This document shows, piece after piece, positions 48,965 to 57,917 of a DNA stretch of 64,000 nt. The DNA comes from Ignavibacteriota bacterium. Lineage in GTDB: Bacteria > Bacteroidota > Ignavibacteria > Ignavibacteriales > Ignavibacteriaceae. The notes under the pieces are model-generated. The model worked only from the letters and a program-made list of their open reading frames with translations. It was not told where the DNA came from and searched no databases. Numbering within the stretch: position 1 is the first letter of the stretch; the number at the start of each line of letters is the position of its first letter. The translations under genes were made by a program, and so were the position numbers. The stretch is from the NCBI GenBank assembly GCA_013285425.1, contig CP053447.1, positions 250,954-314,953 of the forward strand, in the 5' to 3' direction.

Positions 48965-51082
48965 TTAACCTCTGACGCCTGCTGCCTTCAGAGTATGCTT
49001 CATCAGCCACTCCTGACTGTTTACTTTTTTTGTTGTTTCTTTCAGTTCAGCAAATTTATAACTGCCATCGGGCTGCAATAAGCGCGCTTTAACATTATCT
49101 TTCAAAGTAACTTTTATCAATGTGCTTATTATTTCTTCCTTTAATTTTTGGTTTTCAACCGGAACAGCAACTTCAACTCTTCTATCAAGATTTCTCTGCA
49201 TCATATCTGCACTGCTGATAAATACTTTTTCATTTCCGCCGTTATAAAAATAAAAAACTCTGCTGTGCTCAAGATATCTGCCTACGATACTTTTAACTTC
49301 AATATTTTCGCTAAGTCCTTTAACACCGGGAATTAAACTGCAAACACCCCGAACAACAAGTTTAATATCGACCCCGGCAGATGAAGCTTCATATAAAGCA
49401 GATATAACCAGGGGATCAACAAGTGAGTTAAGCTTCATATAAATTTTTGATTCAGTGCCGGCTGATGCATTTTCAATTTCTTTGTAAATCAGTTCCAAAA
49501 CTTTTTCACGCATATTTACAGGTGATACCAGCAGTTTTTTATATTCTTTTTGTTTGGAGTATCCGGTAAGAAAATTAAAGATATCAGAAACATCACCGCA
49601 TATATCTTCATCTGAAGTAAAAAATCCTAAATCAGTATAAAGCTTTGCTGTAATTGCGTTGTAATTTCCGGTTGAAATATGTACATATCTTTTAACCCCA
49701 TCATATTCTTTTCTTACAACGAGGGTCATCTTGGCATGAATCTTTAATCCAACCAAACCATAGACAACATGTATTCCGACTTTTTCAAGCTCTCTTGCCC
49801 AAAAAATATTGTTTTGTTCATCAAATCTTGCTTTAAGTTCTACAAGCACGGCAACCTGTTTTCCCATTTCTGCTGCTTCGATTAAACACTTGATTATTGG
49901 TGAATCAGAGCCAACTCTGTATAGTGTTTGCTTAATTGCCAATACATCAGGATCCTTTGCTGCATTTTTTATAAAATCAATAACAGGTGTAAATGAATGG
50001 TACGGATGATGAAGAAGAATATCTTTTTGTCTGATTATTGAAAAATAATCTTCATCTTCTTCAAATACTTTTGGAGTAACAGGATAAAATGGTTTCTCTT
50101 TTAATTGATGAACAGGCAGATTGTATAAACTCATTACATCACTTAATCCAAGCGGTCCATCGGATGTATGAACATCCTCTTTATTTATTTCAAGATTTTC
50201 AATTAATGTATCAAGCATAAAATCAGGCATTGGATGTCCTACTTCTAATCTGACAACACTGCCGAATCTTCTTTGTTTGATGTTTTCTTCCATTACACTT
50301 AATAAATCATCAGCTTCATCTTCCTGAAGTTCAATATCCGTATTTCTTGTAATTCTGAATCTATGTGCCTCAACTATTTCCATTCCGGGAAATAATAAAT
50401 TCAGATTATTTTTAATTATATCGCCGAGCCAGATGTAAGTTGCAGAGAAATTTCCATCAACACTTGATTGTTTGCTTGAATCCAAAATACTATCAATCTG
50501 CAGCAGTCTCGGTAAAATACTTGGCATCTTTACTCTTGCAAAATGCTGTTCGCCATTTGGTTTTTGAATAAGTATTGCGAGGTTTAAGCTTAAGTTTGAT
50601 ATATATGGAAATGGTCTTCCGGGATCAAATGCCAATGGAGTTAAGACAGGAAATATTTCTTTCTTAAAATAATTTGTTAATTTTTCTTTTTCAGCTATGC
50701 CAAGCTCATCAATTGAAATCAGACTAATGCCTTGCTCTTTTAATGCAGGTATTATTTCAGTCGTCCAGAGATTATCAAGTTTTTTAAGTAATGGCTTTAA
50801 CGCTATCTCTACTTTACTAAGCTGTTCGATTGGTGTCAGTCCATCTATTGCCGGCTCGGAAATATTTGCTGCAATCTGTTCTTTAATTCCTGAAACCCTG
50901 ATCATATAAAACTCATCCAGGTTAGAACAAAATATTGAAATAAATTTTATCTTATCAAGTAAAGGTAATTCAGGATTAAGAGCTTCATCCAGAACGCGTT
51001 TATTAAACTCGACCCAGCTTAAATCACGATTTATAAAATTTTCCGGTTTACTATACTTTTTTAATAATTCTTTTGTATTCAT
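48965..51082 (-). CDS. ppk1: polyphosphate kinase 1
   Basis: A 705-residue PPK1 with N-terminal domain start FINRDLSWVEFNKRVLDEA. The phospho-acceptor histidine is His449 in GLKIHAKMTLVVR and the second histidine lies in EHSRVFYFYNGG. The tail KARLLQPDGSY closes the C2 domain. It makes polyphosphate reversibly from ATP. Single gene, divergent from the antiporter gene at 51352. Confidence 0.95.
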   Translation of the reverse strand: MNTKELLKKYSKPENFINRDLSWVEFNKRVLDEALNPELPLLDKIKFISIFCSNLDEFYMIRVSGIKEQIAANISEPAIDGLTPIEQLSKVEIALKPLLKKLDNLWTTEIIPALKEQGISLISIDELGIAEKEKLTNYFKKEIFPVLTPLAFDPGRPFPYISNLSLNLAILIQKPNGEQHFARVKMPSILPRLLQIDSILDSSKQSSVDGNFSATYIWLGDIIKNNLNLLFPGMEIVEAHRFRITRNTDIELQEDEADDLLSVMEENIKQRRFGSVVRLEVGHPMPDFMLDTLIENLEINKEDVHTSDGPLGLSDVMSLYNLPVHQLKEKPFYPVTPKVFEEDEDYFSIIRQKDILLHHPYHSFTPVIDFIKNAAKDPDVLAIKQTLYRVGSDSPIIKCLIEAAEMGKQVAVLVELKARFDEQNNIFWARELEKVGIHVVYGLVGLKIHAKMTLVVRKEYDGVKRYVHISTGNYNAITAKLYTDLGFFTSDEDICGDVSDIFNFLTGYSKQKEYKKLLVSPVNMREKVLELIYKEIENASAGTESKIYMKLNSLVDPLVISALYEASSAGVDIKLVVRGVCSLIPGVKGLSENIEVKSIVGRYLEHSRVFYFYNGGNEKVFISSADMMQRNLDRRVEVAVPVENQKLKEEIISTLIKVTLKDNVKARLLQPDGSYKFAELKETTKKVNSQEWLMKHTLKAAGVRG

Positions 51083-51351
51083 TTAATCAACTACAATGGG
51101 ATGCAAATATAACTTATTTGCAAAAGATTTGCCGATAAAAAACTCTTAGAATTGATTTAAAACAACATAATTAAATAATTGATCGGTAGTTTTTCCCAAT
51201 AAGCATAACAAAAGTTTTACTGAAGCAGCGGTTTTAAGGATAATTTTTCACAATTATAGTCCAAATGAAAACAATAAATTAGAAATGTTGCTCTAACTTT
51301 TTTAAATTGCCCATCATTTTTATAAAAATCAATTCCTATAGTTATGAAAAT

Positions 51352-52800
51352 ATGATGCTTGATTATTTTTTACTCGGCAGTGCAATACTCATACTTTTAA
51401 GTGTAATCTTTGCGAAGATATTTGATAATCTTGGCTTGCCGACACTTATATTATTTATTGCTCTTGGTATGCTTGCCGGCTCCGAAGGAATAGGGGGAAT
51501 TTATTTTAATGAAGCATTAATAGCACAGAATATCGCAATTATTGCTCTGGTGTTTATACTTTTCTCCGGTGGTTTAAGTACAAGTTTACAGGAAGTAAGG
51601 CCAATAAGATTTCAAGCACTTAGCCTTGCATCTTTTGGTGTGATAATTTCAGCGATGGTATTTGGAGTAATTGCTTCTTACATTCTGGATATAGATATGA
51701 TCTATGGTTTGCTTTTAGGAGCAATAATTTCTTCAACAGATGCTGCGGCTGTTTTTAATGTACTACGGTCAAAAAATGTTAGTCTTAAAGATAATTTGAA
51801 ACCGCTGCTTGAATTTGAATCCGGCAGCAATGATCCGATGGCAATATTTTTAACAATCAGTCTGATTGAAACTATTACAAATCCGTTATCTGATTGGCTG
51901 AGTTTTGTAAAGCTTATTGTATTTCAATTTGGTTTTGGATTTCTGGTTGGTTTATCTATGGGCAGGATTGTTGTTTTAATAATGAATAAAATAAAACTTG
52001 AGAATGAGGGAGTATATCCGGTTTTATTGGTTGGATTAGCTTGTATGATTTATGCAGCAACAAATCTTATTGGCGGAAGCGGCTTTTTGGCAGTATATCT
52101 TACAGGTATTGCTGTTGGCAACCGGGATTTTGTTCAGAAGAAAAGTTTATTAAGATTTTTCGATGGACTTGCATGGCTTGGACAGATAAGTATGTTCCTT
52201 ACACTTGGATTGTTGGTCTTTCCCTCAGAAATAATTCCAATTATTGGTATTGGTCTTGTACTATCGATTGTTCTTATGTTTATTGCACGTCCGGTTGCAG
52301 TATTTATATCTTTAATTTTTGCTAAGGTAAGTTTTAAAGAAAAAGTTTTTATTTCATGGGTCGGTCTTAGAGGAGCAGTACCTATTATATTGGCAACATT
52401 TCCCTTATTAGCCGAAGTTAAATATGCACGTTTAATGTTTAGTATTGTATTCTTTATTGTTTTTACATCTGCGTTATTGCAAGGCTGGAGTTTAACATAC
52501 GTTGCAAGATGGCTTAAACTTGATGCGCCCTATATTAAAAAGATAAGATCACCGATTGAATTTGAATCAATGCAGGGCGATGATAACGATCTATATGATT
52601 TTTATATTTCCGACAATTCAAGCGCTGCCGGTAAAACTGTTGTTGAACTTGGTTTGCCGAAAGATAGTCTGATAGTTCTGATAAACAGAAATGAACAATA
52701 TGTTGTTCCCAAAGGTGCTACAACCATTGAAGCGGGTGATATTTTGCTTATACTTGCAAATAAAAAAATTCTAACTGATATAAGAACATTAATTACTTAA
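51352..52800 (+). CDS. potassium/proton antiporter, CPA family with RCK-C domain
   Basis: About 482 residues from ATG 51352; a TTG at 51307 is possible but adds a polar stretch before the first membrane segment. Twelve or more transmembrane segments. The ion-transport motif region is EFESGSNDPMA, and WVGLRGAVPIILATFP is the second conserved helix. The C-terminal ~90 residues form a TrkA-C/RCK-C regulatory domain (FYISDNSSAAGKTVVELGLP). The closest known type is NhaP2/CvrA, which extrudes K+ in exchange for H+. It faces trkH/trkA, so uptake and efflux are encoded together. Confidence 0.9.
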   Translation: MMLDYFLLGSAILILLSVIFAKIFDNLGLPTLILFIALGMLAGSEGIGGIYFNEALIAQNIAIIALVFILFSGGLSTSLQEVRPIRFQALSLASFGVIISAMVFGVIASYILDIDMIYGLLLGAIISSTDAAAVFNVLRSKNVSLKDNLKPLLEFESGSNDPMAIFLTISLIETITNPLSDWLSFVKLIVFQFGFGFLVGLSMGRIVVLIMNKIKLENEGVYPVLLVGLACMIYAATNLIGGSGFLAVYLTGIAVGNRDFVQKKSLLRFFDGLAWLGQISMFLTLGLLVFPSEIIPIIGIGLVLSIVLMFIARPVAVFISLIFAKVSFKEKVFISWVGLRGAVPIILATFPLLAEVKYARLMFSIVFFIVFTSALLQGWSLTYVARWLKLDAPYIKKIRSPIEFESMQGDDNDLYDFYISDNSSAAGKTVVELGLPKDSLIVLINRNEQYVVPKGATTIEAGDILLILANKKILTDIRTLIT

Positions 52801-52815
52801 TATTTAAAATCTATT

Positions 52816-53323
52816 TTGTTTGTTAACAGATTACATAAAGCAAAAAGCATAAGTGTCCTTTTAGTGATCTTACTGTTTGGTATTCAAATCAATCAGATTT
52901 CAAACTGTAACGATTATTCTGTTACAAAATTTTCAGAAACCAGTTTTCAGATATATTATTACAGCAGTGAGTTAAGTGCTGCCCGAAGTAATTCAAACCC
53001 GATTAAGCAAAATCCGGAACGTAATTTTACCTCTTTCCATTATTTATATGATAAGTATGATCTGATTTCTGAAAGTGATATAACCGACCCGAAAAAAATT
53101 TGCAACGGCGGATTTTCCACTACATTTCGTTTTAAAACTTTTCTTACGGTCATCTTTTCAACAAATTATAGTACATCCTTTCAAAAACTTACTAAGGTTA
53201 CGAAAATATCCTGCTGAATTTGTTTCAGCATTTAATGAGCCTGTAAAAATAAATTTCCAGGACAAACCGCTTATGGTAAAACGGAATGACATCTTTACAG
53301 CTTTATTCATTTCGCGTAACTGA
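52816..53323 (+). pseudogene. small exported protein of unknown function, apparently frameshifted
   Basis: From TTG 52816 the frame reads a signal-like helix (SISVLLVILLFGIQI), then DITDPKK. At an A7 run (53092-53098) a one-base deletion would switch to a second open frame that continues FATADFPLHFVLKLFLRSSF to AEFVSAFNEPVKINFQDKP and ends at 53323 (FTALFISRN), making about 168 residues. Without it the protein ends at 53217 (133 residues). Both tails are open, so I cannot be sure which is real, but the longer reading looks more protein-like. Located 15 bases after the antiporter gene. Confidence 0.5.
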
Positions 53324-53384
53324 AATTACTTATTTAATTAACCGAACATTTAATGGAATAAATTGATTTGAAAGGAATTATTCT

Positions 53385-53519
53385 ATGCAAACCGAGTTAA
53401 AAAATGAAAAACAAAAAAATATTGTTACAGATATTGCTTTTTATGGATTGGTTGGACTTTTGGGTTTGAGTGCTTTAGCTGCAGTTGTTGCTATTGTTTA
53501 TTGGATATTTATAGGCTGA
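53385..53519 (+). CDS. 44-residue single-pass membrane microprotein
   Basis: MQTELKNEKQKN is followed by a 25-residue hydrophobic helix (FYGLVGLLGLSALAAVVAIV) and ends WIFIG. An AAGGAA site lies 8 bases upstream of the ATG, and a strong terminator follows 80 bases after the stop, so it is a plausible independent gene. It sits between an antiporter and trkH. Small membrane proteins often tune such transporters (compare KdpF), but no family is recognised. Confidence 0.65.
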   Translation: MQTELKNEKQKNIVTDIAFYGLVGLLGLSALAAVVAIVYWIFIG

Positions 53520-53598
53520 TGAAAATTAGCTTATTATTGTAAAGACCGGATTTTCTGCTGCCTGCAGATTGTCCAAAAAAATGATTAAAATATTTTTT

Positions 53599-53633
53599 AA
53601 ACCCAATTCCTCAAAAGAATTGGGTTTGTTTTT
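53599..53633 (+). terminator. strong intrinsic terminator
   Basis: An 11-bp perfect stem AAACCCAATTC/GAATTGGGTTT, a 7-base loop, and the tail GTTTTTC. It ends transcription from the antiporter/microprotein side, before the convergent trkH gene; the palindrome could also act on the other strand. Confidence 0.85.
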
Positions 53634-53740
53634 CAATTCAGCATTAAATTAAAATCAGATAAAAAAGAAAAATTTATCAGAAGTTTTTTTATGAATAGAT
53701 AACTATTTTAACGCAATAAAAATAAAGTAACAACTGCTTG

Positions 53741-55189
53741 TTACTTCTTCCAGAAATATGGAGTAAAGATAATCAGCACAGTAAACAGCTCTAACCTTCC
53801 GAACAACATAAGTAAACTTAACAGCCATTTAGCAAGTTCGGGCAGATGTCCAAAATTTGAAACCGGTCCTACTGTACCTAAACCAGGTCCGATATTTCCA
53901 AGACAAGTAGCTGCACCGCCTATTGAAGAAATAAAGTCCATGCCCAGTAATGACAGACTTATTGCGCCAAGAACAAAGACCAGCATATACAGTATAAAAA
54001 ATGCCTGCACATTTGAAATTATCTCCGGAGTTACAGCTTTGCCGTTTAATCTTGTTGGAATTACAGCTCTTGGATGTAATAATCTTTTCAATTCCAAGAA
54101 GCCATTTTTTATTAAAAGCAAATGTCTTACTACTTTAATACCACCGCCGGTAGATCCTGCAGATCCACCGATAAATAGAAGAATCAGAAAAATCATTTTA
54201 GAAAAGATTGCCCAGTTTTCATAGTCGCTGGAAACGAATCCTGTTGTGGTTATAAGTGATACAACATGAAAAAGTGATTGTCTGAAAGACTCTTCAGGTT
54301 TAAAATCTACATAGGGGATGTGAATAAGAGTGATGAATACAGAAACTCCGATTGTAAAAAACAAATACGCTTTGAACTCATCATTTTTTTTTAAGAATGA
54401 AAAATTCTTATGTATCATCTGATAGTGCAGAGTAAAATTCATTCCAGCCAAAAACATAAACACAATCAGTATATATTGAATATAAGGCGAAGTAAAATAG
54501 GCGGTGCTGTTGTTTTTTGTTGAAAAACCACCTGTTGCTAATGTTGCAAATGAATGATTGAGAGCATCAAAAAAGTTCATACCCGCTATCATTAACAGAA
54601 CAGTTTCCAGAAATGTTAAAGCCATGTAGATAACCCACAATCTCTTTGCTGTTTCCTTAACCCTCGGATGAAATTTATCTTTTGTAATTCCGGGAACCTC
54701 GGCAGCATAAAGCTGCATTCCGCCAATGCCAAGCAAGGGTAATACTGCAAGGGATAAAACGATTATTCCCATTCCGCCTATCCAGTGAGTAAGAGATCTC
54801 CAGAACAGAAGACCGTGCGGAAGAGATTCTACATCAGACAAAATAGAAGCACCAGTTGTTGTAAAGCCCGACATAGTTTCAAAAAATGCATCGCTGTAAT
54901 TAGGGATTGATCCATGTATAACAAATGGCAATGCACCGAATAAAGACATCAGCACCCAGCCTAATGTTACAATTAAATATCCTTCTCTTTTACCAATATC
55001 AGACTTATCTGCATTTCTTGTTTTAAACCAAAAACTAAAGCCGATAACACTAATTCCGATTCCTGTTAAAAGCAGAACAGCAATATCATTATCACCGTAG
55101 TATATTGAAAAAGGTATCCCAAACATCATAAAGACACCTGTAATCAATACGAGAAAACCAAGAATATTTAATACACGTTTAAAGTTCAA
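53741..55189 (-). CDS. trkH: Trk-type potassium uptake protein TrkH
   Basis: A 482-residue membrane protein from TTG 55189. The four P-loop selectivity regions of Trk/Ktr channels are visible: MSGFTTTGASI, ATGGFSTKN, LITTTGFVSSD and ATCLGNIGPGLG. The GSAGSTGGGIK segment is also typical. It forms the K+ conducting subunit and needs the TrkA ring, which is encoded 7 bases upstream. Full length. Confidence 0.95.
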   Translation of the reverse strand: MNFKRVLNILGFLVLITGVFMMFGIPFSIYYGDNDIAVLLLTGIGISVIGFSFWFKTRNADKSDIGKREGYLIVTLGWVLMSLFGALPFVIHGSIPNYSDAFFETMSGFTTTGASILSDVESLPHGLLFWRSLTHWIGGMGIIVLSLAVLPLLGIGGMQLYAAEVPGITKDKFHPRVKETAKRLWVIYMALTFLETVLLMIAGMNFFDALNHSFATLATGGFSTKNNSTAYFTSPYIQYILIVFMFLAGMNFTLHYQMIHKNFSFLKKNDEFKAYLFFTIGVSVFITLIHIPYVDFKPEESFRQSLFHVVSLITTTGFVSSDYENWAIFSKMIFLILLFIGGSAGSTGGGIKVVRHLLLIKNGFLELKRLLHPRAVIPTRLNGKAVTPEIISNVQAFFILYMLVFVLGAISLSLLGMDFISSIGGAATCLGNIGPGLGTVGPVSNFGHLPELAKWLLSLLMLFGRLELFTVLIIFTPYFWKK

Positions 55190-55196
55190 AGGGCAG

Positions 55197-56540
55197 CTAT
55201 CCTACAAAAAACTTTTCTAATTTTTCTACAACATCGGGTAATGAAAATACAACAACCTTATCGCCGGCATTTATTTTTGAATCACCAACACCTATATGTC
55301 CTTCATCATTTCTGATAAAACCGCCGATGATTGTTCCTTTAGGCAGTTCAAGTTTTGCAAGATTAGATTGTGTTATGTGTGAACCAGGCTGTGCAACATA
55401 TTCTAACAGAACTGCATCAATTCCTTCCAGCGTAGAATAAGATACCAATCCGCCTTTCTTAATAAAGCGAACAATATTGTTTGCAGTGGTTAATTTTTTA
55501 TTAATAAGAGAATCAAGTCCAATAGTTTGAGTAAGAGGGATATAATCAACTTTATCAACCAGTGCAATTGCTTTCTTAACTCCAAGATGTTTTGCCATCA
55601 AGCAGGAAATTATATTTGTTTCAGCATCTTCTGTTAAAGCTACAAAAGCATCTACATCGATAATACCTTCCTGTGCCAATAGATCAATATCTCTTCCATC
55701 GCCTTTTATAACTAAAGTATTGGGAAGCTGATCAGCCAGTTCAAATGCTTTATCAGTATCATTGTCAATCAATTTAACTGTCATTTTATCACTTAAGAGA
55801 CTTGCAACCCGTCTTCCAATTTTACCGCCACCGAGTATCATGATATTATTAAATTGAATGTTTTCCTTACCTGATAGCCGTAAAATTGCATCGTGACCCT
55901 GAGGTTTTGAAATTACAAACACCTGATCGTTGGCTAAAAATTGATCATTGCCCCTTGGAACAATTGTCCTAAAATTTCTATGAATAGCAACTACACGGAA
56001 ATCAACATTTTGGAATTGCTGAGTAACCTCAAATATTTTTTTGTGTATTATTGGCGCATTCTTATCAAGCCTTATACCCATTACAGAAAGCTTACCATCT
56101 TCAAATTCAAGTACATCTGTTGCTGCAGTACGGTTAATAAGATTAACAGTTTCAATTGCGGCAAGACCCTCAGGGTAGATCATAAAATCAACACCGAGTT
56201 CATTAAAATTTACTCCGCTTTCCGGTTCAAGATATTCATCATTAAAAATTCTTGCGATAGTTCTTTTTACTCCAAGCTTTTTGCCAATTATAGCTGTGGT
56301 TATATTAACTTCTTCCGATGCAGTTACAGCAACCAGAAGATCAGCCTTATCAATACCTGCTTGTTTAAGAACTGAAACTGAAGTAGAAGAGCCGTTAATT
56401 GTAAGTATATCAGCCATCTGATCAGAATAGGATAATCTGTCTTGGTCTAAATCAATAGCAATAATGTCGTGGGATTCAATTGAGAGCTGCTTGGCAAGCT
56501 GATAACCAACATCTCCCATTCCGGCAATAATAATTCGCAT
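55197..56540 (-). CDS. trkA: Trk system potassium uptake regulator TrkA
   Basis: A 447-residue cytosolic protein with two RCK modules. Each has an NAD-binding Rossmann motif (IIAGMGDVGYQLA at residues 3-15 and ILGGGKIGRRVA near 225) followed by an RCK-C (TrkA-C) domain. It binds nucleotides and gates TrkH. First gene of the trkAH operon, and the last conserved housekeeping gene before the accessory array. Confidence 0.95.
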   Translation of the reverse strand: MRIIIAGMGDVGYQLAKQLSIESHDIIAIDLDQDRLSYSDQMADILTINGSSTSVSVLKQAGIDKADLLVAVTASEEVNITTAIIGKKLGVKRTIARIFNDEYLEPESGVNFNELGVDFMIYPEGLAAIETVNLINRTAATDVLEFEDGKLSVMGIRLDKNAPIIHKKIFEVTQQFQNVDFRVVAIHRNFRTIVPRGNDQFLANDQVFVISKPQGHDAILRLSGKENIQFNNIMILGGGKIGRRVASLLSDKMTVKLIDNDTDKAFELADQLPNTLVIKGDGRDIDLLAQEGIIDVDAFVALTEDAETNIISCLMAKHLGVKKAIALVDKVDYIPLTQTIGLDSLINKKLTTANNIVRFIKKGGLVSYSTLEGIDAVLLEYVAQPGSHITQSNLAKLELPKGTIIGGFIRNDEGHIGVGDSKINAGDKVVVFSLPDVVEKLEKFFVG

Positions 56541-56850
56541 ATCAAATTCTATATTAATTTCACTTCAAAATTAATAGTAAATAAACAAAATATTTTGATG
56601 AATAACAAAATTATTTAGCATTAACGATCAAACACAATTTTCATCTCTAAAAATATTATCTGTATTCGGGAAGTATTTATTTAATCTCTTGTCTTAAAAA
56701 AATTATGTTTTCACACTTAACAAAGACAACAAGATATCGGTAAATAAGAGTATAATTATCAGGTAAATATTTTCAAATAATAATTATCCTTTATTCAAAT
56801 TCTCAGGAATCAATGTTTTTGTTTTGCACAAAAGTTGAGAAAGACTGGAT
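56541..56850. other. divergent intergenic region, right part belonging to the array repeat
   Basis: The left half (56541-56728) is unique AT-rich DNA. The right half (from 56729) is duplicated at 63781 and so must hold the array promoter. A small palindrome TTTTGCACAAAA (56822-56833) lies 18 bases before the ATG in both copies and could be an operator. No RNA gene seen. Confidence 0.5.
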
Positions 56851-56948
56851 ATGAGAATAGCCGGTAAAATAAACTATCCAATACAGCAGCAAAAACCACT
56901 TAAAGAAAACACAGCAGCTTATTGTTTTATTGGAGAGATTGATTTACC
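56729..56948 (+). repeat. array repeat copy 1 (at least 220 bp)
   Basis: It matches 63781-64000 at an offset of 7052 bases with about six mismatches (roughly 97% identity by eye). It begins abruptly at ACAAGATATCGG and covers about 120 bp of upstream DNA plus the first 33 codons of the gene at 56851. The second copy is cut by the window end, so the true length is unknown. Confidence 0.92.
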
Positions 56949-57885
56949 AAAAACAGGCGATGGTATTCTGGTGGTGGGGGATGAGTGCGATGAGGAGATT
57001 GTGGTTTGTAATAGTTTTGATCCGCAAACTATAAATACAAACAATTTTGAATTGTTAAGAGAAAATGTATCTTGGCAATGGATAGATAAACAAGGAAACC
57101 CACAAACAACTAATTCTGGAAGTGCATGTAAACTACAAGAATGGTTTAATTGTGATTCTACTCGAAACGGTGTAACTTATTTAATGAGTACAATCGGTAA
57201 TTTTAGCACCACACCCCAAACCATTTATAGAATATTAGATGATACTAAAATTAATGTGTGTTTAGATACTCGAGATTCAAATAATAAGAAGTGGATTCCT
57301 CATATTGAAAATATAAGAATCCCTATATTCTCTGCATTCTGTCCAGAACAAGCAGATAGATGTGGAATATATAAGGATTTTTTTGACGCTACTGATACAG
57401 CTATTTTTGCAAATTTCATTAAAAACAAAAATGATTATGATGATGTGATAGATGCTTTAGATTGGTGGTGGGAAGGTCCATATAGGAATGCAAAAAATAA
57501 TGTCTATTTAAAAAACAACATACGCTTTTCAGAAGGTATAATTACTCATGAGTATCAACACTTTTTATATTATAGGGATAGTACAATCTCTTATATGAAT
57601 AGTTCAAATGGACTTGTGAGTCTTAAAACTAATTTAGAATTTCAAAGGACTATTACTCAATTTAAATGCCCAGAAGATGTTGAGAAAGATCCATTTTATA
57701 TTTCAGTTATTAATTCTAAAATTTGGCAACTTATTCATGAGGGTGTTAAAAGAGGGAGAACAATAGATCCAATTACAAAAAAAGACAATACTGAATTTGA
57801 TTGTGATGTAGCTGCTCGTAAGACCTATGATGATATCAAAAAACGGATTAATGTTTGGGCAAAAAATAACGGTATTATCCAATAA
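56851..57885 (+). CDS. cysteine-rich protein with HExxH metalloprotease-like motif
   Basis: A 344-residue protein with no signal peptide and about ten cysteines. Residues 233-237 are HEYQH within EGIITHEYQHFLYY, a zincin-type HExxH motif followed by a hydrophobic helix; the third ligand is not identified. I do not recognise the family. The first ~33 codons and upstream DNA are duplicated at 63781, so the N-terminus is shared by at least one more gene. The ATG has only a weak GAGAAAG site. Followed 32 bases later by an exported protein gene. Confidence 0.75.
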   Translation: MRIAGKINYPIQQQKPLKENTAAYCFIGEIDLPKTGDGILVVGDECDEEIVVCNSFDPQTINTNNFELLRENVSWQWIDKQGNPQTTNSGSACKLQEWFNCDSTRNGVTYLMSTIGNFSTTPQTIYRILDDTKINVCLDTRDSNNKKWIPHIENIRIPIFSAFCPEQADRCGIYKDFFDATDTAIFANFIKNKNDYDDVIDALDWWWEGPYRNAKNNVYLKNNIRFSEGIITHEYQHFLYYRDSTISYMNSSNGLVSLKTNLEFQRTITQFKCPEDVEKDPFYISVINSKIWQLIHEGVKRGRTIDPITKKDNTEFDCDVAARKTYDDIKKRINVWAKNNGIIQ

Positions 57886-57917
57886 TAATTTTTTTGAAAG
57901 ATAAAAGGAATTAATAA

